Positions 18,011-26,768 of a DNA stretch of 64,000 bases are shown here, piece by piece (position 1 is the first letter of the stretch; each line of letters starts with the position of its first letter). Origin of the DNA: Arthrobacter sp. B1I2 (GTDB lineage Bacteria; Actinomycetota; Actinomycetes; Actinomycetales; Micrococcaceae); NCBI RefSeq assembly GCF_030816485.1, contig NZ_JAUSYC010000001.1:1922001-1986000 (forward strand), read 5' to 3'. The translations under genes were made by a program, and so were the position numbers. The notes below the pieces were generated by a model. It ran no database searches, was not told where the DNA came from, and worked only from the letters and a program-made list of their open reading frames with translations.

Positions 18011-19147
18011 CTATCGGGTGGTTGTGTTGGCGGGCCGGTCGGTGAGGTCCACCTTGATATCCAAACTTTGATCGCCGCGCGTGACCTTGAAGCCTACGGT
18101 GTCGCCGGGGTTTCGCTGGCGCAGTTCCGCCAGGAGCTTCTCTGGGGTGGTGAGCTGCACACCCTCCATGGACTCCAGGACGTCGCCGGGACGGATCCCC
18201 GCGCGCCCGGCCGGGCCGTCCCTGTCCGCGGCGAGCACCACCACTCCGGCCCCTTCCCGGATGCCCAGCTGGTCGGCGATCTGCGCCGTCAGCTCGCCCG
18301 GTGTCAGGCCCAGGTACGCGTGTTTGGCCGTTCCGTTGGCCAGCAGCTCTTCGGCGACGTCGACGGCGGTGGCGGCGGGAATGGCGAAGCCCAGGGACAC
18401 TGCCCCGGACGACGGCGGGATGTAGGCCTCGCTGATGCCGATGACCTCGCCGCGCATATTGATCACGGCACCGCCGGAGTTGCCGGGGCTGATGGGCGCG
18501 TCCGTCTGGATGAGGTCCACCAGGGAAAGGCTGTTGGACGCGGAGCCGGGGATGGAGCGGTGGAGCCCGGAGATGATGCCGGCTGTGGCGGTGTTTTCAA
18601 AGCCAAGGGGGGAGCCCAGGACCAGGGCGCCTTCGCCAACCTTGGGCAGGTTGCTCTGGTAGGTGGGCTTCGGCAGGCCGGTGCGCTTGGCCTGCACCAG
18701 CGCGAGGTCCGTCACCGCGTCACTGGCCTTCACCGTCCCTTCCACGCGCTGCCCGTCGGCGAACCCCACCTCAACGGTGGTGGCGCCGCGGATTACGTGC
18801 TCGTTGGTCAGGATCAGCCCGTCCGCCGAGTACACCACACCGCTGCCCAGGCCGCCCTCGGTGAAAATGGTGACGACCGACGGCGACAGGTTCTCCACGA
18901 GCTGCGGCAGGTTCCCGCCGGCATTCCCGGAGTCGGAGCCTGCTGCGGGCGCGGAGGAACCGGATGCGGCCGGCCCCGGCGTGGAGGTGGCGGCCGACGA
19001 CGGCGCCTGGCTTGAGGAGGTACCGCTGGGGGCCGGGGGGCTTGGCGTGCCGGTGCAGCCGCTGAGTGCCAGCGCGGCCGCCAGGGCGCCGCCCCCCACC
19101 GCCGTCCGGAGGCAACGTGAACGCTGCGGAATGCCGGCCTGGCTCAT
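18011..19147 (-). CDS. HtrA/DegP-type trypsin-like protease with PDZ domain, lipoprotein
   Basis: A 378-residue exported protease. The N-terminus has a basic start, a hydrophobic core and the lipobox ALSGC (C31), so it should be a lipoprotein. A Ser/Pro/Ala-rich linker (32-78) precedes the trypsin-fold domain with H117 (TNEHVI), D147 (TDLALV) and S224 (GNSGGA). One PDZ domain lies at about 280-365. The family degrades or senses misfolded proteins outside the membrane. Most actinobacterial HtrA proteins have a transmembrane N-terminus, so the lipobox form is a small variation. A 101-residue gene follows closely. Confidence 0.9.
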   Translation of the reverse strand: MSQAGIPQRSRCLRTAVGGGALAAALALSGCTGTPSPPAPSGTSSSQAPSSAATSTPGPAASGSSAPAAGSDSGNAGGNLPQLVENLSPSVVTIFTEGGLGSGVVYSADGLILTNEHVIRGATTVEVGFADGQRVEGTVKASDAVTDLALVQAKRTGLPKPTYQSNLPKVGEGALVLGSPLGFENTATAGIISGLHRSIPGSASNSLSLVDLIQTDAPISPGNSGGAVINMRGEVIGISEAYIPPSSGAVSLGFAIPAATAVDVAEELLANGTAKHAYLGLTPGELTAQIADQLGIREGAGVVVLAADRDGPAGRAGIRPGDVLESMEGVQLTTPEKLLAELRQRNPGDTVGFKVTRGDQSLDIKVDLTDRPANTTTR

Positions 19148-19249
19148 CGGTACCTCCCCGCGGATGCTCGCTTTCTACCACCGTAGCGGGGGAGCGGGAA
19201 AAATACCAAGCACACTTATTATTGGTGGTCTGGCTGGCCCGGGCGCTGC

Positions 19250-19897
19250 CTACGTGTTTGCGTGCAGCCCTTCGAATGCCATGCTGATGACGTCGTCGGC
19301 CAGCCGCTGCGGGGAGAGGGGGCCGCCCGGTTTGTACCACTCCACGATGGAGTTGATCATGCCGAATAGCAACCGCGACACGGTGCGGGGGTCAATGTCC
19401 GCCCGGAGCGAGCCCTCGTCCCGGGCCGCGGAAATAAGGCCTGCCACCTTGTGGTCGAACGCACGGCGCCGTTCCAGGGCGTCCCGTTCGATCTCGGTAT
19501 TGCCGCGCAGGCGCAGCAGCAGGGTGACAAAGGGGAGGCGGTCCACCAGCACGGCCACCGTTTGCCGCAGCACGAACTCGAGCCGGGCATCAGCGGCTCC
19601 CGAGGTTGCCTCGGGCTGCTCCAGGATGGCTTCAAGGCCGCCGAGCGCGTGGTCCAGGGCGAGCTTGAGGAGGTCGCCCTTGGACGGCACGTGGTGGTAG
19701 ATCGCGGACTTGGAGATGCCCAGGTTCTCGGCCAGGATGCCCATGGAGGTGGCGTCATAGCCGTGCCGGTTGAAGACGTCCACGGCGATGCGGAGCACCG
19801 ACTGCTGGTCGTAGCCGGGGCGGCCCCGCTTGGCGGTGCCATTACCGGCGGTGCTGGGGGTTTCGGTGGTGCTGGCAGTTTTGCTGGCGCTGGGCAT
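19250..19897 (-). CDS. TetR-family regulator, likely repressor of the paa genes (PaaR-like)
   Basis: A 215-residue TetR protein. The helix-turn-helix occupies about residues 30-75 (VDVFNRHGYDATSMGILAEN then GISKSAIYHHVPSKGDL), followed by a helical ligand-binding domain. In actinobacteria a TetR member (PaaR) represses phenylacetate genes until phenylacetyl-CoA accumulates. Support here comes from position (downstream of paaK) and four similar palindromes, one just 9 bases upstream of this start, which implies autoregulation. That assignment is inference; the family is certain. The start at 19897 is the first good methionine before the DNA-binding domain. Confidence 0.87.
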   Translation of the reverse strand: MPSASKTASTTETPSTAGNGTAKRGRPGYDQQSVLRIAVDVFNRHGYDATSMGILAENLGISKSAIYHHVPSKGDLLKLALDHALGGLEAILEQPEATSGAADARLEFVLRQTVAVLVDRLPFVTLLLRLRGNTEIERDALERRRAFDHKVAGLISAARDEGSLRADIDPRTVSRLLFGMINSIVEWYKPGGPLSPQRLADDVISMAFEGLHANT

Positions 19898-19905
19898 AAT
19901 CGCTA

Positions 19906-19927
19906 GTTTCTCACGAACGGTCGGTAG
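19906..19927 (-). promoter_or_regulatory. Degenerate TetR-type operator just upstream of the tetR gene
   Basis: The right half GAACGGTCGGTA matches the site at 5638 exactly over 12 bases, while the left half is poorly conserved. It lies 9-30 bases before the tetR start, consistent with weak autoregulation. Confidence 0.55.
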
Positions 19928-19958
19928 GTCCGGGGACGGCGCAGCACCACCGAAACCC

Positions 19959-21345
19959 TTAAGCCTTCGGGCGCAGGTCGTAAATCCGGCGCAGCTTGCC
20001 GTTGGACCGCTCCAGTGAGCCGGGCTCCACCACGTCCACGGTGCACGAAGAACCAACGTGGATCTTGATCTGCTCCTTCAAGGTGCGTGCCGCCGTCGTG
20101 CCCTGGTCGGTGGTGACGGCGTCACGCCGCTCGATGCGCACGGTCAGCTGGTCCATCCGCTGGCCCTCGGGGCGCGTGAGTTCGAGCTGGAAGTGCGGGC
20201 TCAGCTCGGGGATCCGCAGGGCGATTTCCTCGATCTGGGACGGGAACAGGTTCACGCCGCGCAGGATGATCATGTCATCGCTGCGGCCGGTGATGCGGCC
20301 CATCCGGCGGTGCGCGGGCCGGGCGGTGCCGGGCAGCAGGCGGGTGAGGTCCTTGGTGCGGTACCGGATGATCGGCAGCGCTTCCTTGGTTAGAGAGGTG
20401 AAGACGAGTTCACCGTGTTCGCCGTCTCGCAGCACGTTCTCCTTGCCCGCCACCGGGTTGAAGGGATCGATGATTTCGGGGCGGAAAGTGGTCCTCCCAG
20501 ATGTGGCTGCCGTCCTGGGTCTCCACCGACTCGCCGGCAACGCCCGGACCCATCACCTCGGAGAGGCCGTAGATGTCGCAGGCCTTGATGTTCATCATGA
20601 CCTCAAGCTCGTGGCGCATCTCCTCGGTCCACGGCTCCGCCCCCAGGACGGCGAACTTCAGTGAGGTGGAGGCAGGATCAATGCCCATGTGCGCCATGGC
20701 GTCGGCGATGGTGAGCAGGTACGTCGGAGTGGCCAGGATGGCGTCCGGCTTGAAGTCCTGGATCAGCTGGATCTGGCGTTCGGTCTGGCCGCCGGACATG
20801 GGGATGACCGTGCAGCCCAGGGCCTCGGCGCCGGCGTGCGCGCCCAGGCCGCCGGTGAACAGGCCGTAGCCGTAGGCGTTGTGGACCTTCATGCCCGGGC
20901 GGATGCCTGCGGCCCGGAAGCTGCGGGCCACCAGCTTGGCCCAGTCCGCCAGGTCCTGCTTGGTGTAGCCGACGACGGTGGGCCGGCCCGTGGTGCCCGA
21001 GCTGGCGTGGATGCGGGCTACTTCAGCCTGGGGGACCGCGAACATGCCGAAGGGGTATTCGGCGCGCAGGTCGTCCTTGGTGGTGAAGGGGAAGTTGCCC
21101 AGGTCATCAAGCCCGCGCAGGTCGGCGGGGTGGATCCCGGCGTCGTCGAACTTGCGCTTGTAGAGCGGCACGCGCTCGTACGCGTACGCCAGGGTGTGCT
21201 GCAGGCGCTTCAGCTGGAGGGCTTCAAGCTCATCGCGGGAAATGGTTTCCTCGCGGTCCAGGGCGGCATCGGTGCCGGCGGCGGTGGCTTGCGGATCCGC
21301 CGGGGAAACGGCAGCGGCGGGGGTCTCGGGGGCATGCAGGGTCAT
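19959..21345 (-). pseudogene. paaK: Phenylacetate-CoA ligase, frame broken by one extra base near 20485
   Basis: The two reading-frame parts (21345 down to about 20487, then on to 19959) join into a 461-residue PaaK if one base is removed. The first part carries the AMP-binding motif SSGTTGRPTVVGYT. The second carries RPEIIDP, GELVFTSLTKEALPIIRYRT and the C-terminal RSNGKLRRIYDLRPKA. The break falls in the conserved WEDHF(R)PEIIDP motif at a three-A run (20485-20487). Everything on both sides is conserved, so a sequencing indel is more likely than decay. The enzyme makes phenylacetyl-CoA from phenylacetate, ATP and CoA. It lies between paaI and tetR. Confidence 0.88.
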
Positions 21346-21352
21346 GGTTTTC

Positions 21353-21823
21353 CTACTTCTTGGGAATGGTGCGGCTGCGTCCGCGGAACTCGGCGATGAG
21401 CTCGCCCGGGGAACCGGGCTGGGTTCCGGAGTCCGGCGTACCGGCGTCGGCGGCAAAGATCTGGATGTCGTACAGGCCGCTGCGCCCGGCACTGGAGCGG
21501 CGGTCGGCGACGGCGGTCAACACCTGGCCCCGGAAGGCGGGCTTGAGGAAGTTGATGTCGACGCCGGAGGCAACGGTGATGGCGGTTTCCTCGCCGGGTG
21601 CGGGGTGGATGGGGTTGCACGCGAGGGCGAAGGCGGTGTCCCCGAACGCGAAGATCATTCCGCCGTGGGCCATGCCGAAGCCGTTGAGCATTTCCTGCCG
21701 GAGTGTCATCCGGATGGTGGCGTGGCCGTCGCTGATGGCGAGGACCTTGATTCCCATCCATTCGGAGGCATAGTCGTTTTCCAGGATGGGGTGGGTGGCC
21801 CCCGAAAGTGTTGCTTCAGCCAT
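21353..21823 (-). CDS. paaI: Phenylacetic acid degradation thioesterase PaaI
   Basis: A 156-residue hotdog thioesterase. MLNGFGMAHGGMIFAFGDTA carries the HGG (H53) and the aspartate (D62) that PaaI uses to hydrolyse hydroxyphenylacetyl-CoA and related dead-end esters. It is the first gene of a minus-strand operon; paaK begins seven bases after its stop and tetR follows. A 22-bp TetR-type palindrome sits 22 bases upstream of the start. The family match is clear. Confidence 0.9.
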   Translation of the reverse strand: MAEATLSGATHPILENDYASEWMGIKVLAISDGHATIRMTLRQEMLNGFGMAHGGMIFAFGDTAFALACNPIHPAPGEETAITVASGVDINFLKPAFRGQVLTAVADRRSSAGRSGLYDIQIFAADAGTPDSGTQPGSPGELIAEFRGRSRTIPKK

Positions 21824-21845
21824 GCGTCATTGCCTCCAGCTTTAT

Positions 21846-21867
21846 TTACCGAATGTTCATTAGGTAA
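21846..21867 (-). promoter_or_regulatory. TetR-type operator upstream of the paaI-paaK-tetR operon
   Basis: A 22-bp palindrome running from TTACCGAATG to CATTAGGTAA, symmetric at 18 of 22 positions. It has the outer TTACC/GGTAA of the paa sites but AATG/CATT in place of AACG/CGTT. It ends 22 bases before the paaI start and likely overlaps its promoter. Confidence 0.75.
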
Positions 21868-21901
21868 TCCCATGAGGGGGTCCGGTGTCAAGGGGATGGG
21901 C

Positions 21902-22006
21902 GCGTTCCTGCCCGGTTGCTGGGGCGGCCCCGCGCCCGGAAGCCGGGACACGCCGTCGTCCGCGGCGCGCCGCCACGGTGCCGGAAAAGCAACTGGGCAG
22001 GAACGC
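21902..22006. repeat. Long-spaced 19-bp inverted repeat before pta
   Basis: GCGTTCCTGCCCGGTTGCT at 21902-21920 is complementary to 21988-22006 at 18 of 19 positions, across 67 very GC-rich bases. It lies between the paaI operator and the pta start at 22086, so it may fall in the pta leader. Function unknown. Confidence 0.7.
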
Positions 22007-22085
22007 ACGACGGCGGCGCGCACCGCCGGGGAGGAAGTGCAAGGATGGGAGGACCGGCACCAGCAAGAACAGCAAAGGGCGGACC

Positions 22086-24225
22086 ATGGCCAAAGGCATT
22101 TACGTCAGCGCAACCACCCCCGGATCGGGCAAGTCCCTCGTGGCGCTGGGCCTGGCGGACACCCTGCACCGGCACGCGGACAGGATCGGCTTTTTCAAAC
22201 CGGTGGTCCACGGGCCCTCGGCCGGCAACGATCCGATGGTGGCCTTGATGAAGGCCCGGTTTGCACTGGAGGACGAGCGCTGCCGCGGCGGCCTGACCTA
22301 CGAAGAGGTCCGCACGCTGCTCGCAGAAGGAAACCGGGCGGAGATCGACGCCCGCTGCGTGGAGATCTTCGCGGACATCGCCCGCCACTGCGACGTGGTG
22401 ATCGTGGAGGGAACGGACCTGGTGGGCCAGGACTCCGCCGTCGAATTCGACCTCAATGCCCGGCTGGCCAACAACCTCGCCACGCCCGTGGTTGCCGTGG
22501 TGGGAGCGAAGGGACGGACGGTTCCCGAGACTGCTGCCGCCGTCGAAGTTGCCCGCAAGGAGCTGGCCGCCGAAAGGTGCGCGCTGCTGGCCATCATGGT
22601 CAACCGGGCAAACGCTGAGGACCTGGACGCCATCGCGGCCGCGCTCAAGCCCGGAGCCTCCGGCCGCCCGGTGTACATCCTGCCCGAGCTGGAGGAAATC
22701 GCCCGGCCCACCACCGGCGAGGTGGCCACGGCCCTGCGCGTGCGGCAGATCGCGGGAACGCCGGACATGGAACGCGACGTCAAGGACATCAAGGTGGCTG
22801 CCATGAATGTGGGCAACTTCCTGAATGTGCTGGACGAGGGCGCCCTGGTGATTGTGCCGGGGGACCGGGCAGACGTGATGGTGGCCTGCCTGGCGGCGTC
22901 CTTCTCGCCCGAGTTTCCGGTGGCCTCCGCTCTGATCCTTACCGGCGGCCTGGCCCCGGACGCCAACATCTATCCGCTCCTGGCCCCAGGCGCCGTTCCC
23001 GGTCTTTGCCGCAGACGAGGACACCTACCAGACGGCGCGCCGGGTTTCCGAGGTGCGCAGCGAGATCTGGTCGGGGCACCGGCGCAAGGTGGCTTCCGCG
23101 CTGGGCCTCTGGTCACGCCGCGTTGATGAGGCCGAACTGGTGGAGCGGCTGCACCTGCCGCGTGCTGAACGGATGACGCCGCTGCGGTTCCTGCACGACC
23201 TCATTGAGCGGGCCCGGACGCAGCGCCGCCATGTGGTCCTGCCGGAGGGGACCGACGTCAGGATCCTGCGCGCGGCCGAAATCCTGCACCGCCGCGACGT
23301 CTGCGACCTGACTGTCCTGGGCCCGGAGTCCGACGTCCGGGAACTCGCGGCCGCAAACGGCATCGACATGTCCGGCATCAGTGTCATCGACCCCGCCACC
23401 TCCGATCTCCGGCTGCAGTTCGCAGAGAAGTACGCCGAACTGCGGGCGCACAAGGGCGTTGACCTGCCCAAGGCCCTGGAGATCATGCAGGACGTGAGCT
23501 ACTTCGGCACCATGATGGTCCAGCTGGGCGTGGTGGACGGGATGGTGTCCGGCGCGGCCCACACCACCGCCCACACCATCCGGCCGGCACTGGAGTTCGT
23601 GAAGACCCGCCCCGGCGTGAAGATCGTGTCCTCGGTGTTCCTGATGCTGATGCCGGACCGGGTGCTGGTCTATGGGGACTGCGCCGTGAACCCGGATCCG
23701 AACGTGGAGCAGCTGGCGGACATTGCCCTGGCATCGGCCGAAACCGCCGCCCAGTTCGGGGTGGAGCCCAGGGTGGCCATGCTGTCCTACTCCACCGGCG
23801 GATCCGGTGCGGGCGAGGCCGTGGACGAGGTGCGGCAGGCCACCGAGCTGGTGCGCCGGCGCCGGCCGGACCTCGCCGTCGAAGGGCCCATCCAGTACGA
23901 CGCCGCCGTGGACGCCTCCATCGCCGCGTCCAAGATGCCGGGCTCCTCCGTGGCGGGGCAGGCCACGGTGTTCGTCTTCCCGGACCTGAACACCGGCAAC
24001 AACACGTACAAGGCGGTGCAGCAGAGCTCCGGCGCGGTGGCGGTGGGACCCGTCCTGCAGGGGCTGCGCAAGCCGGTCAACGACCTCTCCCGCGGCTGCA
24101 CGGTGGAGGACATCGTGAACACGGTGGCCATCACCGCCATCCAGGCCCAGGCCCCGGATCCAGCCCAAGTGCAAAGCCCGGCGGAGGCCGGGAGTGCAGT
24201 GCAGGCCGGGAGCCCAGCCGCTTAG
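22086..24225 (+). pseudogene. pta: Phosphate acetyltransferase, frame broken by one extra base near 22987
   Basis: Removing one C from the run at 22984-22987 restores a 712-residue Pta: the earlier frame then reads on through APFPVFAADEDTY into the 23053-24225 frame. The N-terminal part is the dethiobiotin-synthetase-like/DRTGG region (VSATTPGSGKSLVALGLADT), the C-terminal part the catalytic PTA_PTB domain (GMVSGAAHTTAHTIRPAL, LNTGNNTYKAVQQ). It interconverts acetyl-CoA and acetyl phosphate. Both halves are well conserved, so an indel error is likely. Its usual partner ackA is 7 kb away at 31346, with a sugar-acid block between. AAAGGGCGG precedes the ATG. Confidence 0.9.
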
Positions 24226-24241
24226 GACACCATGCACAAAA

Positions 24242-24277
24242 TACGACGCCGGCACTTTGGTAAGTGCCGGCGTCGTA
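24242..24277. terminator. Hairpin terminator after pta (TACGACGCCGGCAC type, copy 1)
   Basis: A perfect 16-bp stem, TACGACGCCGGCACTT at 24242-24257 with its complement at 24262-24277, a four-base loop and CTTTTG downstream. An almost identical hairpin and tail stands at 30853-30890; the differences near the loop keep the pairing. Confidence 0.88.
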
Positions 24278-24300
24278 CTTTTGCCTGGGGTTGGGAAAGC

Positions 24301-25632
24301 CTAGGCGGCTGCCTCGACCTTCAGTGGTTCGATTTTGCCAATGACGAACAGGTAGTTGGCTGCGCCAATCAGGGAGATTGCGCCGATGACGGCCAGCGGC
24401 GCCACGAAGGATCCGGTCTGGTCCACCAGCACACCGATCAGGATGGGCGTGAAGATGCCGGCCAGGTTGGAGGCGAAGTTCTGCAGTCCGCCGATGGAGC
24501 CGACGTGGCGTGAACTGGGGGCCACATCGGCTGGCAGCGACCAGATGCCCGTTGCTGCCACGGTGAGGCTGGAGTAGGCGACGGACAGCAGTGCCAGTGC
24601 CATCCAGGCTTCCGGAACCAGCGCGGCAAACATGATGACCGAGCCGCCCGCCAGGCCGCCCGCGATGGCGGTCTTGCGGACCTTGCTGACCGGGGAGCCG
24701 GCGCGGACGGCGCGGTCGGCAAGGTATCCGCCCAGCCAGCCGAAGAGCACGGCGCAGATGCCGGGGATGGCGCCGAAGAAGCCCAGCTTGAGCAGGTCGA
24801 AGCCGCGTTCCTTGACCAGGTAGCTGGGGAAGAACGTGATGAAGAAGTAAATGGCGCTGTTCAAGCAGAAGAAGCCGAACATCATGCTGAGGATGGTGCG
24901 GTACTTGAAGAGCGAACGCCAGGGGAGTTTGGCTGCGCCTTCGTCGTCGCTTGCCGCGCCGCGGGCGCCGCCCTCCTGGATGTAGCTGACTTCGGCGGCG
25001 TTGGCGCCGGTGTGCTCCTCGGGGCTGCGGTAATACTTCCACCAGACGGCAGCCCAGATGATGCCAAGGACGCCGATGATGATGAACACTGCGTGCCAGG
25101 AGGTGAAGGCGACAACCAGGGTGACGATCGGCAGCGCGATGACCGCCCCGACGCGCGAGCCGGAGTCCCAGATGCTGGTGGCAAAGGCGCGTTCCCTGAC
25201 CGGGAACCAGGTGGCCACCACCTTGGCTGCCGTACTGGGCGCCGGGCTCTCACCCACGCCCAGGAGGAAGCGGGCCGCGAAAAGGGACCAGAAACTGGAC
25301 GCTGCGGCGGTGACCATGGTGAAAACGGACCACCAGACGGCGGCCAGCGAGAACGAGCGGCGGGGGCCTACCTTGTCCACGTACCAGCCGGCTGCGAGCT
25401 GGAAGAAGTCGTAGGCCCAGAAGAAGGCCGCGAAGATCAGCCCCTGCTGGGTGGCGCTGAGTTCAAAGTCCTTGCCCATGAACGGCAGGGCGACGCTGAG
25501 GCTGGAACGGTCCAGGTAGTTGATGCTGAGGCCGATGAAGGCAAGCCAGATGATCACCCAGCGTTTGCGGGTCATCACGCGGGGCTGCCGGGCGGGGTTG
25601 GCAATGGATGTCTTACTTCCGAGCGTAGGCAT
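24301..25632 (-). CDS. MFS transporter, anion:cation symporter family (sugar-acid type)
   Basis: A 443-residue, 12-helix transporter. NYLDRSSLSVALPFMGKDF in helix 1 and GWYVDKVGPRRSF between helices 2 and 3 match the ACS family, which includes the galactarate, glucarate and hexuronate permeases. The start at 25632 is supported by GAAGGAGACCGC. It is divergent from the GntR gene and faces the FucD-like dehydratase operon, so it most likely imports the sugar acid that operon degrades. The exact substrate is not visible in the sequence. Confidence 0.87.
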   Translation of the reverse strand: MPTLGSKTSIANPARQPRVMTRKRWVIIWLAFIGLSINYLDRSSLSVALPFMGKDFELSATQQGLIFAAFFWAYDFFQLAAGWYVDKVGPRRSFSLAAVWWSVFTMVTAAASSFWSLFAARFLLGVGESPAPSTAAKVVATWFPVRERAFATSIWDSGSRVGAVIALPIVTLVVAFTSWHAVFIIIGVLGIIWAAVWWKYYRSPEEHTGANAAEVSYIQEGGARGAASDDEGAAKLPWRSLFKYRTILSMMFGFFCLNSAIYFFITFFPSYLVKERGFDLLKLGFFGAIPGICAVLFGWLGGYLADRAVRAGSPVSKVRKTAIAGGLAGGSVIMFAALVPEAWMALALLSVAYSSLTVAATGIWSLPADVAPSSRHVGSIGGLQNFASNLAGIFTPILIGVLVDQTGSFVAPLAVIGAISLIGAANYLFVIGKIEPLKVEAAA

Positions 25633-25713
25633 GCGGTCTCCTTCGACATATACATGGCTTCGGTGCGGTGCGCACGGGCGGGAGGGGAAGGCGCAGAAGA
25701 GTTCGGCGCCGAA

Positions 25714-25746
25714 ATCATATAGGAATCTGGTCAATCATATAGATAT
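25714..25746. promoter_or_regulatory. Paired ATCATATAG repeats in the transporter/GntR divergent region
   Basis: ATCATATAGGAAT at 25714-25726 and ATCATATAGATAT at 25734-25746 are direct repeats 20 bases apart, about two helical turns. The reverse complement of the first (CCTATATGAT) recurs in the palindrome before the dehydratase operon. Likely binding sites of the adjacent GntR regulator. Confidence 0.65.
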
Positions 25747-25873
25747 TGTGATCCAGATCAAGTGCTGCCCTGAAAAAGCTCCCGAAGAAGCCGCTGGCGG
25801 TGCGTGGCTTATGATTCCCCCAGCAGCTCCAGACCAATCAGTGCCAGTCCAACCCAGTGCAAGAGGTAACCGC

Positions 25874-26599
25874 GTGCCCCCACGTCAACCATCCGAAGTT
25901 CCGCGCGGCAAGGCGGCCGTTCCCGACGTCTATACCGCCATGCGCGCCTCCATCCTGGACGGTGCGATTGCTCCCGGCACGCGCATCAACATTGATGCGG
26001 TGGCCCGCAGTCTGGGGGTCTCGCAGACGCCGGTCCGCGAGGTGCTCCAGCGGCTCGAGGGCGACAACCTGGTGGTGTACAACCCCGGACGCGGCTACAG
26101 CACCACTCCGCTCCTGGACCTGCCGGAACTGCGCTCGCTGTTCGAGTTCAGGCTCCTTGTGGAACCTTGGGCGGCGCGGGCGGCGGCGGTGGACCGCCTT
26201 GCAAATCCAGCCGCGGCGCTGGAAAGGGAGCTGGCGGGCTTCCGGGACGCCATGAAGCGCAGCGAGGACCTGCGGCAGGATCTGGTGGCCCACGACACCC
26301 GCTTTCACGACGCCATCCTGGCCGCCTCCGGAAACCCGGTGGTCCGCCATGCCTTTGCCCAGACGCACTGCCACCTGCACACCTTCAGGCTCTACCCTGC
26401 GGATGTGGACGGCGCCATCACGGTGGCTGAGCATACTGCCGTACGTGAGGCAATCGAGGCCTGCGATCCTGAGCGGGCCGAGGCAGCCATGACCACCCAC
26501 ATCCGCAACTCCTTCGACAGGTTTGCCCAGGCCTTCGAGGGTGAACTTGCTCCGCTGGAGGACGGCGGTCCGCCCCGAAGGCGGATTGTCACCGGCTAG
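25874..26599 (+). CDS. GntR-family (FCD) transcriptional regulator of the sugar-acid genes
   Basis: About 241 residues. An N-terminal winged helix (about 15-75) holds INIDAVARSLGVSQTPVREV and LVVYNPGRGYSTTPL. The helical FCD ligand-binding domain (about 85-225) holds HDTRFHDAILAASGN and a late HIRNSF that can bind a metal. FCD regulators typically repress sugar-acid genes and release DNA on binding the pathway's sugar acid. The GTG at 25874 has AGAGG upstream; an ATG at 25811 is in frame. It sits between the transporter and the catabolic operon, with matching AT-rich repeats at both. A strong terminator follows. Confidence 0.87.
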   Translation: MPPRQPSEVPRGKAAVPDVYTAMRASILDGAIAPGTRINIDAVARSLGVSQTPVREVLQRLEGDNLVVYNPGRGYSTTPLLDLPELRSLFEFRLLVEPWAARAAAVDRLANPAAALERELAGFRDAMKRSEDLRQDLVAHDTRFHDAILAASGNPVVRHAFAQTHCHLHTFRLYPADVDGAITVAEHTAVREAIEACDPERAEAAMTTHIRNSFDRFAQAFEGELAPLEDGGPPRRRIVTG

Positions 26600-26612
26600 C
26601 CAAAGACGGCGC

Positions 26613-26642
26613 AGCCCCGGCCCTCCAGGGCCGGGGCTTTTT
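26613..26642 (+). terminator. Intrinsic terminator after the GntR gene
   Basis: AGCCCCGGCCCT at 26613-26624 pairs perfectly with 26627-26638 around a two-base loop, followed by TTTT. A textbook rho-independent terminator, which makes the downstream operon independently promoted. Confidence 0.9.
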
Positions 26643-26693
26643 GCGTCTTGCGATACCGGTAAGTGACGTGCAGGGCTTGACCTGGATCACAAG

Positions 26694-26723
26694 TCCTATA
26701 TGATTTTAGAAATTCGTATAGGA
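26694..26723 (+). promoter_or_regulatory. GntR-type operator/promoter of the dehydratase operon
   Basis: A 30-bp imperfect palindrome runs from TCCTATATGATT to AATTCGTATAGGA. Its TCCTATATGAT half is the reverse complement of the ATCATATAGGA repeat upstream of the GntR gene. It ends 45 bases before the dehydratase ATG. Confidence 0.7.
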
Positions 26724-26768
26724 ATCGAATCTTTCCCTTCCCGCAGTTGATACCGAAAGTTGAGATCC

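Noticed and set aside
20485..20487. Programmed frameshift in paaK
   Set aside because: No slippery heptamer or downstream structure in the right place, and three other genes show the same kind of single-base insertion, so error is simpler.
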